From: Planotetraspora silvatica
GTDB taxonomy: Bacteria; Actinomycetota; Actinomycetes; Streptosporangiales; Streptosporangiaceae
Reading direction: 5' to 3'
Assembly (NCBI RefSeq): GCF_016863315.1
Contig: NZ_BOOQ01000019.1
Span: 186,001 to 250,000 of the forward strand
DNA: 64,000 nucleotides
Position 1 is the stretch's first letter, and every line of letters begins with the position of its first letter. Shown in pieces: positions 34,825 through 42,516 of this stretch. The notes under the pieces were generated by a model, which made no database searches, had not been told where the DNA came from, and saw only the letters and a list, made by a program, of their open reading frames with translations. Position numbers and translations under genes: made by a program.

Positions 34825-35754
34825 ATGCGCATACTTGTGACCGGCGGAGCCGGGTTCATCGGCTCCCACCTGACCGACGCCTTCCTGGCCAGGGGTGACG
34901 AGGTCGCCGTGCTCGACGACCTGTCCTCCGGCAGGCTGACCCGGCTGGACCCCCGGGTGGCGGCGCACAGGGCCTCCGTCGCCGACCCCGGCGCGCTGGC
35001 CGCGGTCGTCGCCCGGGTCCGGCCCCAGCTGATCTGCCACCTCGCGGCGCAGATCGACGTGCGGGCCTCGGTCGCCGATCCGGCGGGCGACGCCCAGACC
35101 AACGTCATCGGCACCATCAACGTGCTGGAGGCGGCGCGCGTCGCCGGAGCACGGGTGCTGTTCGCCTCAACCGGCGGCGCCCTGTACGGCAAGGACGCGG
35201 TGATCCCCTCGGACGAGGACCAGCGGCCCGAGCCCGAGGCGCCGTACGGCACGGCCAAATACTGCGCCGAGCAGTACATCGGCCTGTCCAACCGCCTCCA
35301 CGGGACCACCCACTCGGTGCTCCGGCTCGGCAACGTCTACGGACCGCGTCAGGACCCGGCCGGAGAGGCGGGAGTGGTCGCCATCTTCTGCGGCAAGGCC
35401 ATGCGGGAGGAGCGGCCCGTCATCTACGGCGACGGCACCCAGACGCGGGACTACGTCTACGTCGGCGACGTCGCCACGGCCTTCCTCGCCGCGGCCGACT
35501 CCTCCATCGCGGGGGTGTGGAACATCGGCACCGGCGTCGAGACCAGCATCCTCACTCTGGCCGACGTCATCGGCCAGGTCACGGGCCGGAGCATTGAGCC
35601 GGAGTTCGGGCCCGCGCGGCCCGGGGAGCTCCGGCGCAGCGCGCTCGATGTGGCACGCGTCGCCGGTCAGCTGGGTTGGAAGGCGGCCACCTCGCTGTCC
35701 GAGGGCGTCGCGAGCACCTTCGCGTGGGTGCGAGACGGCGGGCCCGACAGGTAG
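34825..35754 (+). CDS. NAD-dependent nucleotide-sugar epimerase (GalE-like extended SDR)
   Basis: 309 residues. The NAD site is MRILVTGGAGFIGSHL at the very start, the catalytic YGTAK lysine is near residue 140-144, and the C-terminal part has the typical LRLGNVYGPRQDP and GDGTQTRDYVYVGDV of UDP-sugar 4-epimerases. Substrate could be UDP-glucose/galactose or UDP-arabinose/xylose. Placement between two arabinoside loci favours a role in pentose or galactose metabolism, but this is inference. It is convergent with the secreted glycosidase gene across a perfect hairpin. Confidence 0.9.
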   Translation: MRILVTGGAGFIGSHLTDAFLARGDEVAVLDDLSSGRLTRLDPRVAAHRASVADPGALAAVVARVRPQLICHLAAQIDVRASVADPAGDAQTNVIGTINVLEAARVAGARVLFASTGGALYGKDAVIPSDEDQRPEPEAPYGTAKYCAEQYIGLSNRLHGTTHSVLRLGNVYGPRQDPAGEAGVVAIFCGKAMREERPVIYGDGTQTRDYVYVGDVATAFLAAADSSIAGVWNIGTGVETSILTLADVIGQVTGRSIEPEFGPARPGELRRSALDVARVAGQLGWKAATSLSEGVASTFAWVRDGGPDR

Positions 35755-35778
35755 AGCTCGGACCGCACGCGGAGTGGA

Positions 35779-35809
35779 GTGGCGGAGGAGGGGTGACCTC
35801 CTCCGCCAC
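35779..35809. terminator. Perfect 13-bp bidirectional hairpin
   Basis: GTGGCGGAGGAGG (35779-35791) pairs exactly with CCTCCTCCGCCAC (35797-35809) around GGTGA. It lies 25 bases after the epimerase stop and 20 bases beyond the glycosidase stop, between convergent genes. Confidence 0.85.
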
Positions 35810-35829
35810 GGGAGCGGACCGCCGTTACC

Positions 35830-38688
35830 TCAGCGGTTGTAGATCTTGATTTCGGTCAGGCCGGACTTCGCACCGGAGGCGTTGGTCATCAGCACTCGCA
35901 CCCGCTGCGCGCTGACCGGCGTGAACCGGACCACGTTGTAGTTGCCCTGCGGTGTGCTCGGTGTCTTGACCTGGGCCGCGGCGTTGGTCCAGGTGCTGCC
36001 GTTGAGGTACTGGATCTGGTAGGCGGACGGCGGGCGGTAGGTGGCGCTCGCCGGACGGCTGTCCTTGAAGTAGAGCCGGACCTCGTCGAGGGTCTTGGCG
36101 CTGCCGAAGTTCACCTCGTACCAGTCCTGGGCATTGGGCGAGCCGCCCGCACCCCAGTAGGGCTCGTTGACGGGGTAGCCGTCCACCGCGCCGCCGGTGC
36201 TGGTGCCGCCGCCGGTGTAGGAGGCCGACACGGTGGCGCCCTGGGCGAGGTTGGTCAGGTTGGCGGTGAGGTCGACTCCGGCCTTGGCGAGTTCGTCGAC
36301 GACGCGCGCGTCGGACTGGACGACCTGTTGCGGCGACCGGAGCCCCGCGATCGCGGTGCTGAAGGCCACGGTCCCTGCGGTGCCGCTGAAGGTGACCGCG
36401 CCGGTGTCGGGGTTCCACACGAAGGGCACGAGCTGGTTCACCGTCGCGGCACGGGTGCCGTTGATGTAGATGGAGTATCCCTGGGGAACCCCGGGGTACT
36501 TGACCACGCCGTCGGCCGGGTCGTCCCAGACGATGGACAGGTCGGCGTTGCGGTAGCGGATGTTGTTGACCGCGAAGTTGGACCAGCCGATGTTGATCGG
36601 CGAGAGCTCCACCCTGTTGTCGTTGCGGGGGCGCAGCCCGGCGACGTCCTCGATCAGCGTCCAGTTGCTGCTGCCGAGGATGTTGTGGTGGATCCACGAG
36701 CGGTAGGTGATGGACGAGCCGTTCCAGTTGGCCCAGAACTCGTTGGCGTCGGGCCACTGGGTGTTGCCCCCGACGTACTGGGCCCAGGTGTTCCAGTAGA
36801 GCAGCTTCTTGTAGTCGTCGGTGGTGATGTAGGAGCTGGGGTAGTTGCGCAGAGCCGACGAGAAGAGCCGGAACTGCACGGTGGAGTTGATCGTGGAGAA
36901 GTTGTTGCTGCCCGGGTTGCCGGCCGCTGCCGCCGCCGCCTTGTCCTTCTGGTTGGCGGTGTAGAACGGGAAGACCGGGTATTCGGCCGGGTCGGTGAAC
37001 AGCCGCAGCGCCTCGCGGTAGGTCGCGGTGTTGGGCATCAGCCCCACGGCGTACGGATAGAAGTTGTTGATCTCCTTCCACGGGTCGAGCGTGTTGGTCG
37101 ACACGTGGCGGTGTTGCAGCACGCGCGCGGTCGGGTTCCACAGCACGTTGACGACCGCGTTCTGCACGCGGGTGGCGAGCGTGCGCATCTCGGCCGCCTT
37201 GGTGGTGTTGCCGATCGCGTCGTACGCCTGCGCCGCGGCGAGGGCCCCGCTGTAGACGTACGCGGACTCGGTGCGATCGAGGTTGCCGCTGCGCCAGTGG
37301 AAGGAGACCGCGTCGGCGTCGTTGCCGGTCAGCGCGCCCCAGTCGTACTCGATCAGGCCGTTGTTGTCGTGGTCGTAGAAGCTGAGCTGGCCCTTCGCGT
37401 CGCCTTCCGCGTACTTGGCGAGGTTGGCCGCGATGCCGGGCTGACCACCGTGGATCTGGTAGCTGCGCCAGGCCGCCTCACCGATGTACTGCGTGTAGCT
37501 GTTCGACCAGTTGGCCGGGTCCCCGGGGTTGTCGAGGAACCTGCCGCCCTTGGAGACCTGACCGACCGAGAGCCAGTCGCCGTAGGCGTACAGCGGAGTG
37601 CGGAGGTACTTGAGATCGTCGATGTGCATCGGCTGGGTGAGCACGATGGCGTTGTTGTACCCGAGCGCGCCCTCGACCGAGGTGGGGAACTGGTAGGTCT
37701 GGCCGGGCAGGTTGGCGTCGAGGTTGTTGAACCTCATCAGCCACCACCGGTAGTAGTAGTTCTTCTTGATGGCCGGCTCAGGCGAGTCGAAGTACGGGAT
37801 GTTCTGCGCCCACCACAGGTTGTAGGCCCGCACGTGCGTGGCGAACGCGGTGGCGTTGGTGTAGCCCTTGTACGCGTTGTACTCGGTCAGCGACTCGGGG
37901 ATCTCGTTGGTGACGAAACCCATCACGACCTTGGCGGTGACGGTGGCGCCCGCGGCGACGGTGACCGAGCGGTTGAGTCCCCCGCTGGTGACGGTGAACC
38001 CGTCGCCGGACAGACGCGGGGACAAAGTGGTGAGGTTGTTGAAGGCGCTGCGGCTGCCGGTCAGCTCGTTGCCGCTGCCCGAGGTCGCGTACGGCGAGGT
38101 CGCCCGCAGTTGCAGGGTCGTCGCGGAGGTGCCCGTGTTGGTGATCGAGAAGTTCGCCACCGCGACGTTGTTCTGAGTGATGAACTTGGTCTGCTCGACG
38201 CGGACCGCACCACTCGTGTGCACGCTCTTGAAGTAGCTCGGCGCCTGCCAGCGCTGGGAGACCTGCTCGGTGAAGGTGCCGGGCGTGATCGCCACGGTGA
38301 ACGCGCTCTGGTTGCTGATGCTCTCGATGTAGGCCACGTTGCCGGCGAAGCCGAGCGTCCCGGGGTTGTGGGTCTTCATGAACAGCGCCCGGCCGCGTGT
38401 CATCAGGATGCCGCCGTCGGCGTCGGACGGATCGCTGCCGGAGCGGCTGAGCAGCCGGTCGATCCAGAAGTTGGTGCCTGCGCTCTCCGAGTCGTAGATG
38501 GCCTGCATCATGTTGCCGGTGTTGTAGGCGACCGGCGGCGCGGGTACGGCGGGGCCGCTGAAGGTCGGGTATCCGATGGTCTGGGCCGCGGACGCTTGCC
38601 GTCCTGGGGCCACGAGCGCGCTGGCGACAAGGCAGAGTATGGCCACCATGACCAATGATCTCGACCTGGAGCGGGCGTACACCAGCAT
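35830..38688 (-). CDS. Secreted (alpha/alpha)6-barrel glycoside hydrolase with F5/8-type-C domain
   Basis: 952 residues from ATG 38688, preceded by a perfect AAGGAGGTGA. The signal peptide covers about 1-35 (RQASAA cleavage). Domains: N-terminal beta-sandwich (about 90-265), an (alpha/alpha)6 barrel of the MGH1/GH63-like group (about 300-700; YYYRWWLMRFNNLD, QFPTSVEGALGYNNAIVL, YDHDNNGLIEYDW), a second beta-sandwich (about 700-785) and a C-terminal F5/8-type-C carbohydrate-binding domain (about 812-950). I cannot assign a CAZy family. Context suggests release of arabinose-containing oligosaccharides, like the extracellular HypBA2 (GH121) in bifidobacteria. Its promoter carries the full regulon operator. 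Confidence 0.82.
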   Translation of the reverse strand: MLVYARSRSRSLVMVAILCLVASALVAPGRQASAAQTIGYPTFSGPAVPAPPVAYNTGNMMQAIYDSESAGTNFWIDRLLSRSGSDPSDADGGILMTRGRALFMKTHNPGTLGFAGNVAYIESISNQSAFTVAITPGTFTEQVSQRWQAPSYFKSVHTSGAVRVEQTKFITQNNVAVANFSITNTGTSATTLQLRATSPYATSGSGNELTGSRSAFNNLTTLSPRLSGDGFTVTSGGLNRSVTVAAGATVTAKVVMGFVTNEIPESLTEYNAYKGYTNATAFATHVRAYNLWWAQNIPYFDSPEPAIKKNYYYRWWLMRFNNLDANLPGQTYQFPTSVEGALGYNNAIVLTQPMHIDDLKYLRTPLYAYGDWLSVGQVSKGGRFLDNPGDPANWSNSYTQYIGEAAWRSYQIHGGQPGIAANLAKYAEGDAKGQLSFYDHDNNGLIEYDWGALTGNDADAVSFHWRSGNLDRTESAYVYSGALAAAQAYDAIGNTTKAAEMRTLATRVQNAVVNVLWNPTARVLQHRHVSTNTLDPWKEINNFYPYAVGLMPNTATYREALRLFTDPAEYPVFPFYTANQKDKAAAAAAGNPGSNNFSTINSTVQFRLFSSALRNYPSSYITTDDYKKLLYWNTWAQYVGGNTQWPDANEFWANWNGSSITYRSWIHHNILGSSNWTLIEDVAGLRPRNDNRVELSPINIGWSNFAVNNIRYRNADLSIVWDDPADGVVKYPGVPQGYSIYINGTRAATVNQLVPFVWNPDTGAVTFSGTAGTVAFSTAIAGLRSPQQVVQSDARVVDELAKAGVDLTANLTNLAQGATVSASYTGGGTSTGGAVDGYPVNEPYWGAGGSPNAQDWYEVNFGSAKTLDEVRLYFKDSRPASATYRPPSAYQIQYLNGSTWTNAAAQVKTPSTPQGNYNVVRFTPVSAQRVRVLMTNASGAKSGLTEIKIYNR

Positions 38689-38788
38689 CGCGTCACCTCC
38701 TTCGGGGTGGGACTGGCGGGGGGGTGCGAAGTAGCGAGGGATCCGTGCCGACGCGCCCGGGATGCGCCGCTTCCGTTCACGATCGGCT

Positions 38789-38804
38789 CCGAAAAGGTTT
38801 TCGG
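38789..38804. promoter_or_regulatory. Full regulon operator CCGAAAAGGTTTTCGG at the secreted glycosidase promoter
   Basis: Symmetrical except for the central GG. On the minus strand it reads CCGAAAACCTTTTCGG and directly follows a TAACGTTG element (-10-like TAACGT, 38807-38812), the same layout as TACGTTT-CCGAAAACC at 29433-29448. It represents the best copy of the motif. Confidence 0.8.
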
Positions 38805-38908
38805 CAACGTTAAATTTCGATAACGAGAGCCCGGCGACGGGGTGTTGTATCGGACGGATCTTCGACATAAGCTCAGGACACGCGCCCCTCCCGACTTTGT
38901 CGGCATCT

Positions 38909-38933
38909 CGAAACGCTTTCGAAAGGTTTTCGG
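38909..38933. promoter_or_regulatory. Double regulon operator before LacI copy B
   Basis: Two overlapping dyads: CGAAACGCTTTCG (38909-38921) and CGAAAGGTTTTCGG (38920-38933). The second one ends on the first base of the GTG start codon of the LacI copy B gene, mirroring the operator position at copy A. Confidence 0.72.
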
Positions 38934-39982
38934 TGGGCCGACGTCGTTCCGAACTGGTGACCCTGGCCGACGTGGCCAAACTGGCCGGGGTTTCCGTCGC
39001 GACGGCGTCCAAGGCGCTCAACGGACGGCCTGAGGTCGCGGACGCGACCCGGTCGCGGGTGCGCCACGCCGCCGCGGAGTTGGCCTTCCATCCCAACCCG
39101 CTCGCCCGCGGGCTGATCGGCGGCCGCACCCGCACCATCGGACTGCTCACCGACGAGCTCGGCGGGCGCTTCTCCATGCCGGTGCTGCTCGGCGTGGAGA
39201 ACGCCCTGGGCAACGAGGAGATGTCGGTGGTGCTCTGCGACGCGCGCGGCGACTCCATCCGCCGCCAGCACTACATCCGCACCCTGGTGGCCAGGCAGGT
39301 CGACGGATTCATCATCCTCGGCGAGAGCAACGACCTGCGCCCGTCGCTGACCCGCGACATCCCGGTGCCGGTGGTGTACGTGTACGGGGAATCCAGCGAC
39401 CCCGGGGATCTGTCGATCCTCGCCGACGACGAGGGCGGCGCACGCCTCGCCGCCGAGCACCTCATATCCCTACAAAGGCGTCACGTCGGGCACATCACCG
39501 GCCCAGAGCTGTACCGTGCCGCGCGCGACCGGGCGGCCGCTCTGCGCCGCGCGCTGCACGACTCCGGTCTGGACCTGGCCGGTGGAGAACCCTTCCACGG
39601 CGAATGGTCACGCCGCTGGGGCCGGCATGCGGCGCACATGCTGCTCACCGCCGACCCCGACGTGGACGCCATCTTCTGCGGCAACGACCAGATCGCGGAC
39701 GGCGCCTGCGAGGCGCTGACGTACCTCGGGCGGCGCATCCCCGACGACGTCGCGGTGGTGGGCTACGACAACTGGGAGACGCTGGCGGCCGACTGCCGTC
39801 CGCCGCTGACCACCATCGACCTGAATCTGGAGCAGTTGGGCGCCATCGCGGTGGAGCATCTGTCCGCGGCCCTGGACGGACACCGCACCACCGGCGTCAT
39901 CCGCCATCCGGGACGGCTGGTGGTCCGCGAATCGACCGGCCCGCCGTCCCTTCGCCCGTCGCCGGCCGCCACACGAGGCTGA
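38933..39982 (+). CDS. LacI-family regulator, arabinoside locus copy B
   Basis: 349 residues from GTG 38933 (GTG 38957 is a shorter option). HTH and hinge: TLADVAKLAGVSVATASKALNGRPEV. The sensor domain repeats the copy A blocks: CDARGDSIRRQHYIRTLVARQVDG, GYDNWETLAADCRPPLTTIDL, and GEWSRRWGRHAAHMLLTADPDVDAIFCGNDQIA. It is divergent from the secreted glycosidase, whose promoter has the operator shared with copy A. The two regulators are therefore likely to act on one regulon, with a common ligand or with division of labour. Confidence 0.94.
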   Translation: MGRRRSELVTLADVAKLAGVSVATASKALNGRPEVADATRSRVRHAAAELAFHPNPLARGLIGGRTRTIGLLTDELGGRFSMPVLLGVENALGNEEMSVVLCDARGDSIRRQHYIRTLVARQVDGFIILGESNDLRPSLTRDIPVPVVYVYGESSDPGDLSILADDEGGARLAAEHLISLQRRHVGHITGPELYRAARDRAAALRRALHDSGLDLAGGEPFHGEWSRRWGRHAAHMLLTADPDVDAIFCGNDQIADGACEALTYLGRRIPDDVAVVGYDNWETLAADCRPPLTTIDLNLEQLGAIAVEHLSAALDGHRTTGVIRHPGRLVVRESTGPPSLRPSPAATRG

Positions 39983-40021
39983 GACGCGGCCGCGGGGCTC
40001 ACCGTGCCACCGGCCGCAGGC

Positions 40022-40726
40022 TCACCGTGGCACCCGGTGCGGATCGCGCTCCGCCGTCTGGAGTTGCGGGCGCCGACCCTCGCGCCGGTAGAGGATCGCA
40101 CGCGCGGCGACCGTGACACAGCAGACGCCGAGCAACAGGCCCCAGATGACGTCGGTGGGGAAGTGCATGCCCCGGTACAGGCGAGAGAAGCCGACGATGA
40201 GCGGGACGGCGACGGCGACCATCCAGATCGCCACCCGCGACGCCCTGTCGCGGATGTGCGAGGTCAGGATGAGCGCGATCGCGCAGTAGAACCCGACGGC
40301 GGCGCTGACGTGGCCCGAGGGGAAGCTGGAGGTCGGCGGAGCGGGGTCGAGGTGCGGCACCGGCGGCCGGCGCCGGCCGATGAACTCGGTGGTGGCGAGG
40401 AAGACGAGCGACTGACCCCAGACGGACACGATGAGGAAGGCCGATTCGCGCCAGCGTTTGCAGACGAGCCTGAACACGATAACGGCCACCAAGGTGAGCA
40501 CCACGATGTACGGCATGTCCGACAGGCTGGTGCCGTAGTCCGTGAGCGTGTTCAACAGCGAGGTGCGGTCGGCGGCCAGGCCCCGGTTCACGGCCGCCTC
40601 ACCGGTCGGCCACCTGAGGATCAGCTCGCCCACGCCGTAGGTCGCCGCGGCCAGCAGGAGCAGCGGCACGACGATCGACAACGCGTAGTACCTCACGTGC
40701 CCGATCATGGCTGTGGGCGTATTCAC
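40022..40726 (-). CDS. PAP2-family membrane phosphatase
   Basis: 234 residues from GTG 40726, which overlaps the stop of the upstream PAP2 gene by 4 bases; ATG 40708 is a shorter option. Six helices are likely. The lipid-phosphatase signature is present as GRRRPPVPHLD, SSFPSGHVSAAVGF and SRLYRGMHFPTDVIWG (KxxxxxxRP-type, PSGH, SRxxxxxHxxxD, with the first motif less exact). Typical roles are dephosphorylation of phosphatidic acid or undecaprenyl pyrophosphate, with the active site outside the membrane. Confidence 0.87.
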   Translation of the reverse strand: MNTPTAMIGHVRYYALSIVVPLLLLAAATYGVGELILRWPTGEAAVNRGLAADRTSLLNTLTDYGTSLSDMPYIVVLTLVAVIVFRLVCKRWRESAFLIVSVWGQSLVFLATTEFIGRRRPPVPHLDPAPPTSSFPSGHVSAAVGFYCAIALILTSHIRDRASRVAIWMVAVAVPLIVGFSRLYRGMHFPTDVIWGLLLGVCCVTVAARAILYRREGRRPQLQTAERDPHRVPR

Positions 40727-41445
40727 CGGCTCGGCTCCATTCCCTCGGTCAGCGGCGCGGCCGGCCTGCGGCCCTGCTCTCGCCGCCACGTCTCGAACGC
40801 CGCCGCGGTGGCGGCGACCACGGCTGTGCCGAGCACGATCCCGGCGACCACGTCGCTCACCCAATGCACGCCGAGGGCGATCCTGGTGTAGCCGACCGAC
40901 AGGACCAGGAACCACGCGACGGCCCAGGCGACGCGCCGCCCCCACCGGGGCAGCATGGGCAGGACGAGCAGGACGATGACGCCCGCTCCCAGCGTCACGT
41001 TGACGGCGTGGCCCGACGGGAACGACTCACCCGGCGCCAACGCGACGGGATCCGGCAGGTGTGGCCTGGCCCGCGCGACGATCACCTTGAGCGCGAGGCC
41101 GAGCAGCCCGCCCACGGTCACGGTGGTGAGCGCCCATACGGCCAGCCTGGGCGCGCCCTTTTGCAGCAGCCAGACGGCGAACGCGGCGACCGCGATGCGC
41201 CACGGCCACGGCCCGAACAGGTCGGTCCACACGACGAGCAGCCTGGTCACTCCGGGATGCGCGAGCGCGTACACGTGCAGGTCCTCGGCGACCTCCGCGT
41301 CCAGCCGGTTGACCGGCATCTTGGCGATGACGAGCAACACGGTGAAGGGGACCATGGCGAGCGCCACGGCGAGCCCGGCGACCGTCAGCCGCAACCCCAG
41401 AGTGCGGTCACGCCCGGCATACGCCTTCAACCACGGATGTGTCAC
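40723..41445 (-). CDS. PAP2-family membrane phosphatase
   Basis: 240 residues, about six helices. All three PAP2 motifs are clear: KVIVARARPHLPD, ESFPSGHAVNVTLG and YTRIALGVHWVSDVVAG. It is the first gene of a two-gene operon with another PAP2 protein. It is divergent from a diacylglycerol-kinase-like gene, so the three together look like a lipid phosphate turnover cassette. Confidence 0.9.
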   Translation of the reverse strand: MTHPWLKAYAGRDRTLGLRLTVAGLAVALAMVPFTVLLVIAKMPVNRLDAEVAEDLHVYALAHPGVTRLLVVWTDLFGPWPWRIAVAAFAVWLLQKGAPRLAVWALTTVTVGGLLGLALKVIVARARPHLPDPVALAPGESFPSGHAVNVTLGAGVIVLLVLPMLPRWGRRVAWAVAWFLVLSVGYTRIALGVHWVSDVVAGIVLGTAVVAATAAAFETWRREQGRRPAAPLTEGMEPSR

Positions 41446-41582
41446 CGTCCGGCTCCTTCGCGATCGGAGTGGTCCTTGATCCGCATCCGCTCACGGCTAC
41501 CCGGGCAGAAGGCGCTGACTCCTGTTCTGCTCTACCGGTGTGGATCATCTTTGAAACCCGTCGCCGAGGGTAGCCGGGGAGC

Positions 41583-42476
41583 ATGTCCCCCACCGTGGCG
41601 GTTGTCGCGCACCGCAAGAAGACTCTCGGCGCCGGCCTGGACAGGCTGCGTGTGCTGGTCAGCGAACAGGACGTCGGCGACCTGCTCTGGTACGAGGTGC
41701 CCAAGAGCAGGAAGGCGCGCAAGAAGGTCCGTGACGCGCTCAGGCGGGGCGCCGACCTGGTGTTCGTCTGGGGTGGCGACGGCATGGTCCAGCGGTGCGC
41801 CGACGCGATGGCCACCTCCGGCGTGCCGATGGCGATCCTCCCGGCGGGGACCGCGAACCTGTTCGCGGGCAACCTCGGCATCCCCGCCGACCTTGAGGAG
41901 GCGGTGCGCATCGGATTCAACGGCCGTCGGGAGAAGCTGGACCTCGGGGTGCTGAACGGCGAGCATTTCGCGGTGATGGCCGGTGCCGGATTCGAGGCCG
42001 AGATGATCGCCGACGCCGACGGGCAGGCGAAGAAGCGGCTCGGGAGGCTGAGCTATGTCAAGGCGGCCGTCCGGCATGTCGGCGGCCCGCTCGTGCCGAT
42101 GAAGATCAAGGTCGATGGCGTGACCTGGTTCGACGGGGAGGCGAGTTGCCTGCTGCTGGGCAACGTCGGCACGATCGCCGGCGGCATCGAGGCGTTCGGC
42201 GACGCCCGGCCCGACGACGGCTGGCTGGAGGTGGGCGTCTCCACGGCCACGGGACCGGTGCAGTGGGCCCGGGTGCTCGGGACGATGGCGACAGGACGCT
42301 CCGAGGAGTCACCGTTCGTCCGGATCACCCGCGCGAGAACCGTCTCCGTCCGGTTCGGCTCCCCCCTGATGTACGAGCTCGACGGCGGCGAACGCGGGGC
42401 CACCACTCGGCTCAAGGCCAAGGCCGTCCCGGGTGCGTTGACCGTCTGCCTTCCCCGCACGGGCGAGGGCTCCTGA
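41583..42476 (+). CDS. Diacylglycerol-kinase-like lipid kinase
   Basis: 297 residues with the DAG kinase/NAD kinase fold: LVFVWGGDGMVQRCADAM (GGDG nucleotide site, near residue 60-75), PAGTANLFAGNLGIP, and GAGFEAEMIADADG. The C-terminal beta-sandwich holds LGNVGTIAGGIEAFGDARPDDGWLEV. It would phosphorylate diacylglycerol or another lipid alcohol at the membrane. It is divergent from the two PAP2 phosphatases, which catalyse the opposite reaction. GGGGAG close to the ATG serves as ribosome-binding site. Confidence 0.9.
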   Translation: MSPTVAVVAHRKKTLGAGLDRLRVLVSEQDVGDLLWYEVPKSRKARKKVRDALRRGADLVFVWGGDGMVQRCADAMATSGVPMAILPAGTANLFAGNLGIPADLEEAVRIGFNGRREKLDLGVLNGEHFAVMAGAGFEAEMIADADGQAKKRLGRLSYVKAAVRHVGGPLVPMKIKVDGVTWFDGEASCLLLGNVGTIAGGIEAFGDARPDDGWLEVGVSTATGPVQWARVLGTMATGRSEESPFVRITRARTVSVRFGSPLMYELDGGERGATTRLKAKAVPGALTVCLPRTGEGS

Positions 42477-42482
42477 CGCGAA

Positions 42483-42506
42483 GGCGCGGGCGGTGACGTC
42501 CGCGCC
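42483..42506. terminator. Hairpin between convergent lipid kinase and MFS genes
   Basis: GGCGCGG (42483-42489) pairs with CCGCGCC (42500-42506) around a 10-base loop in the 40-base space between two convergent genes. Confidence 0.5.
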
Positions 42507-42516
42507 GGGCCGTCCC

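Noticed and set aside
36328-38658. 776-residue plus-strand open frame opposite the secreted glycosidase
   Set aside because: Low-complexity valine/glycine/arginine content and exact overlap with a well-supported gene.
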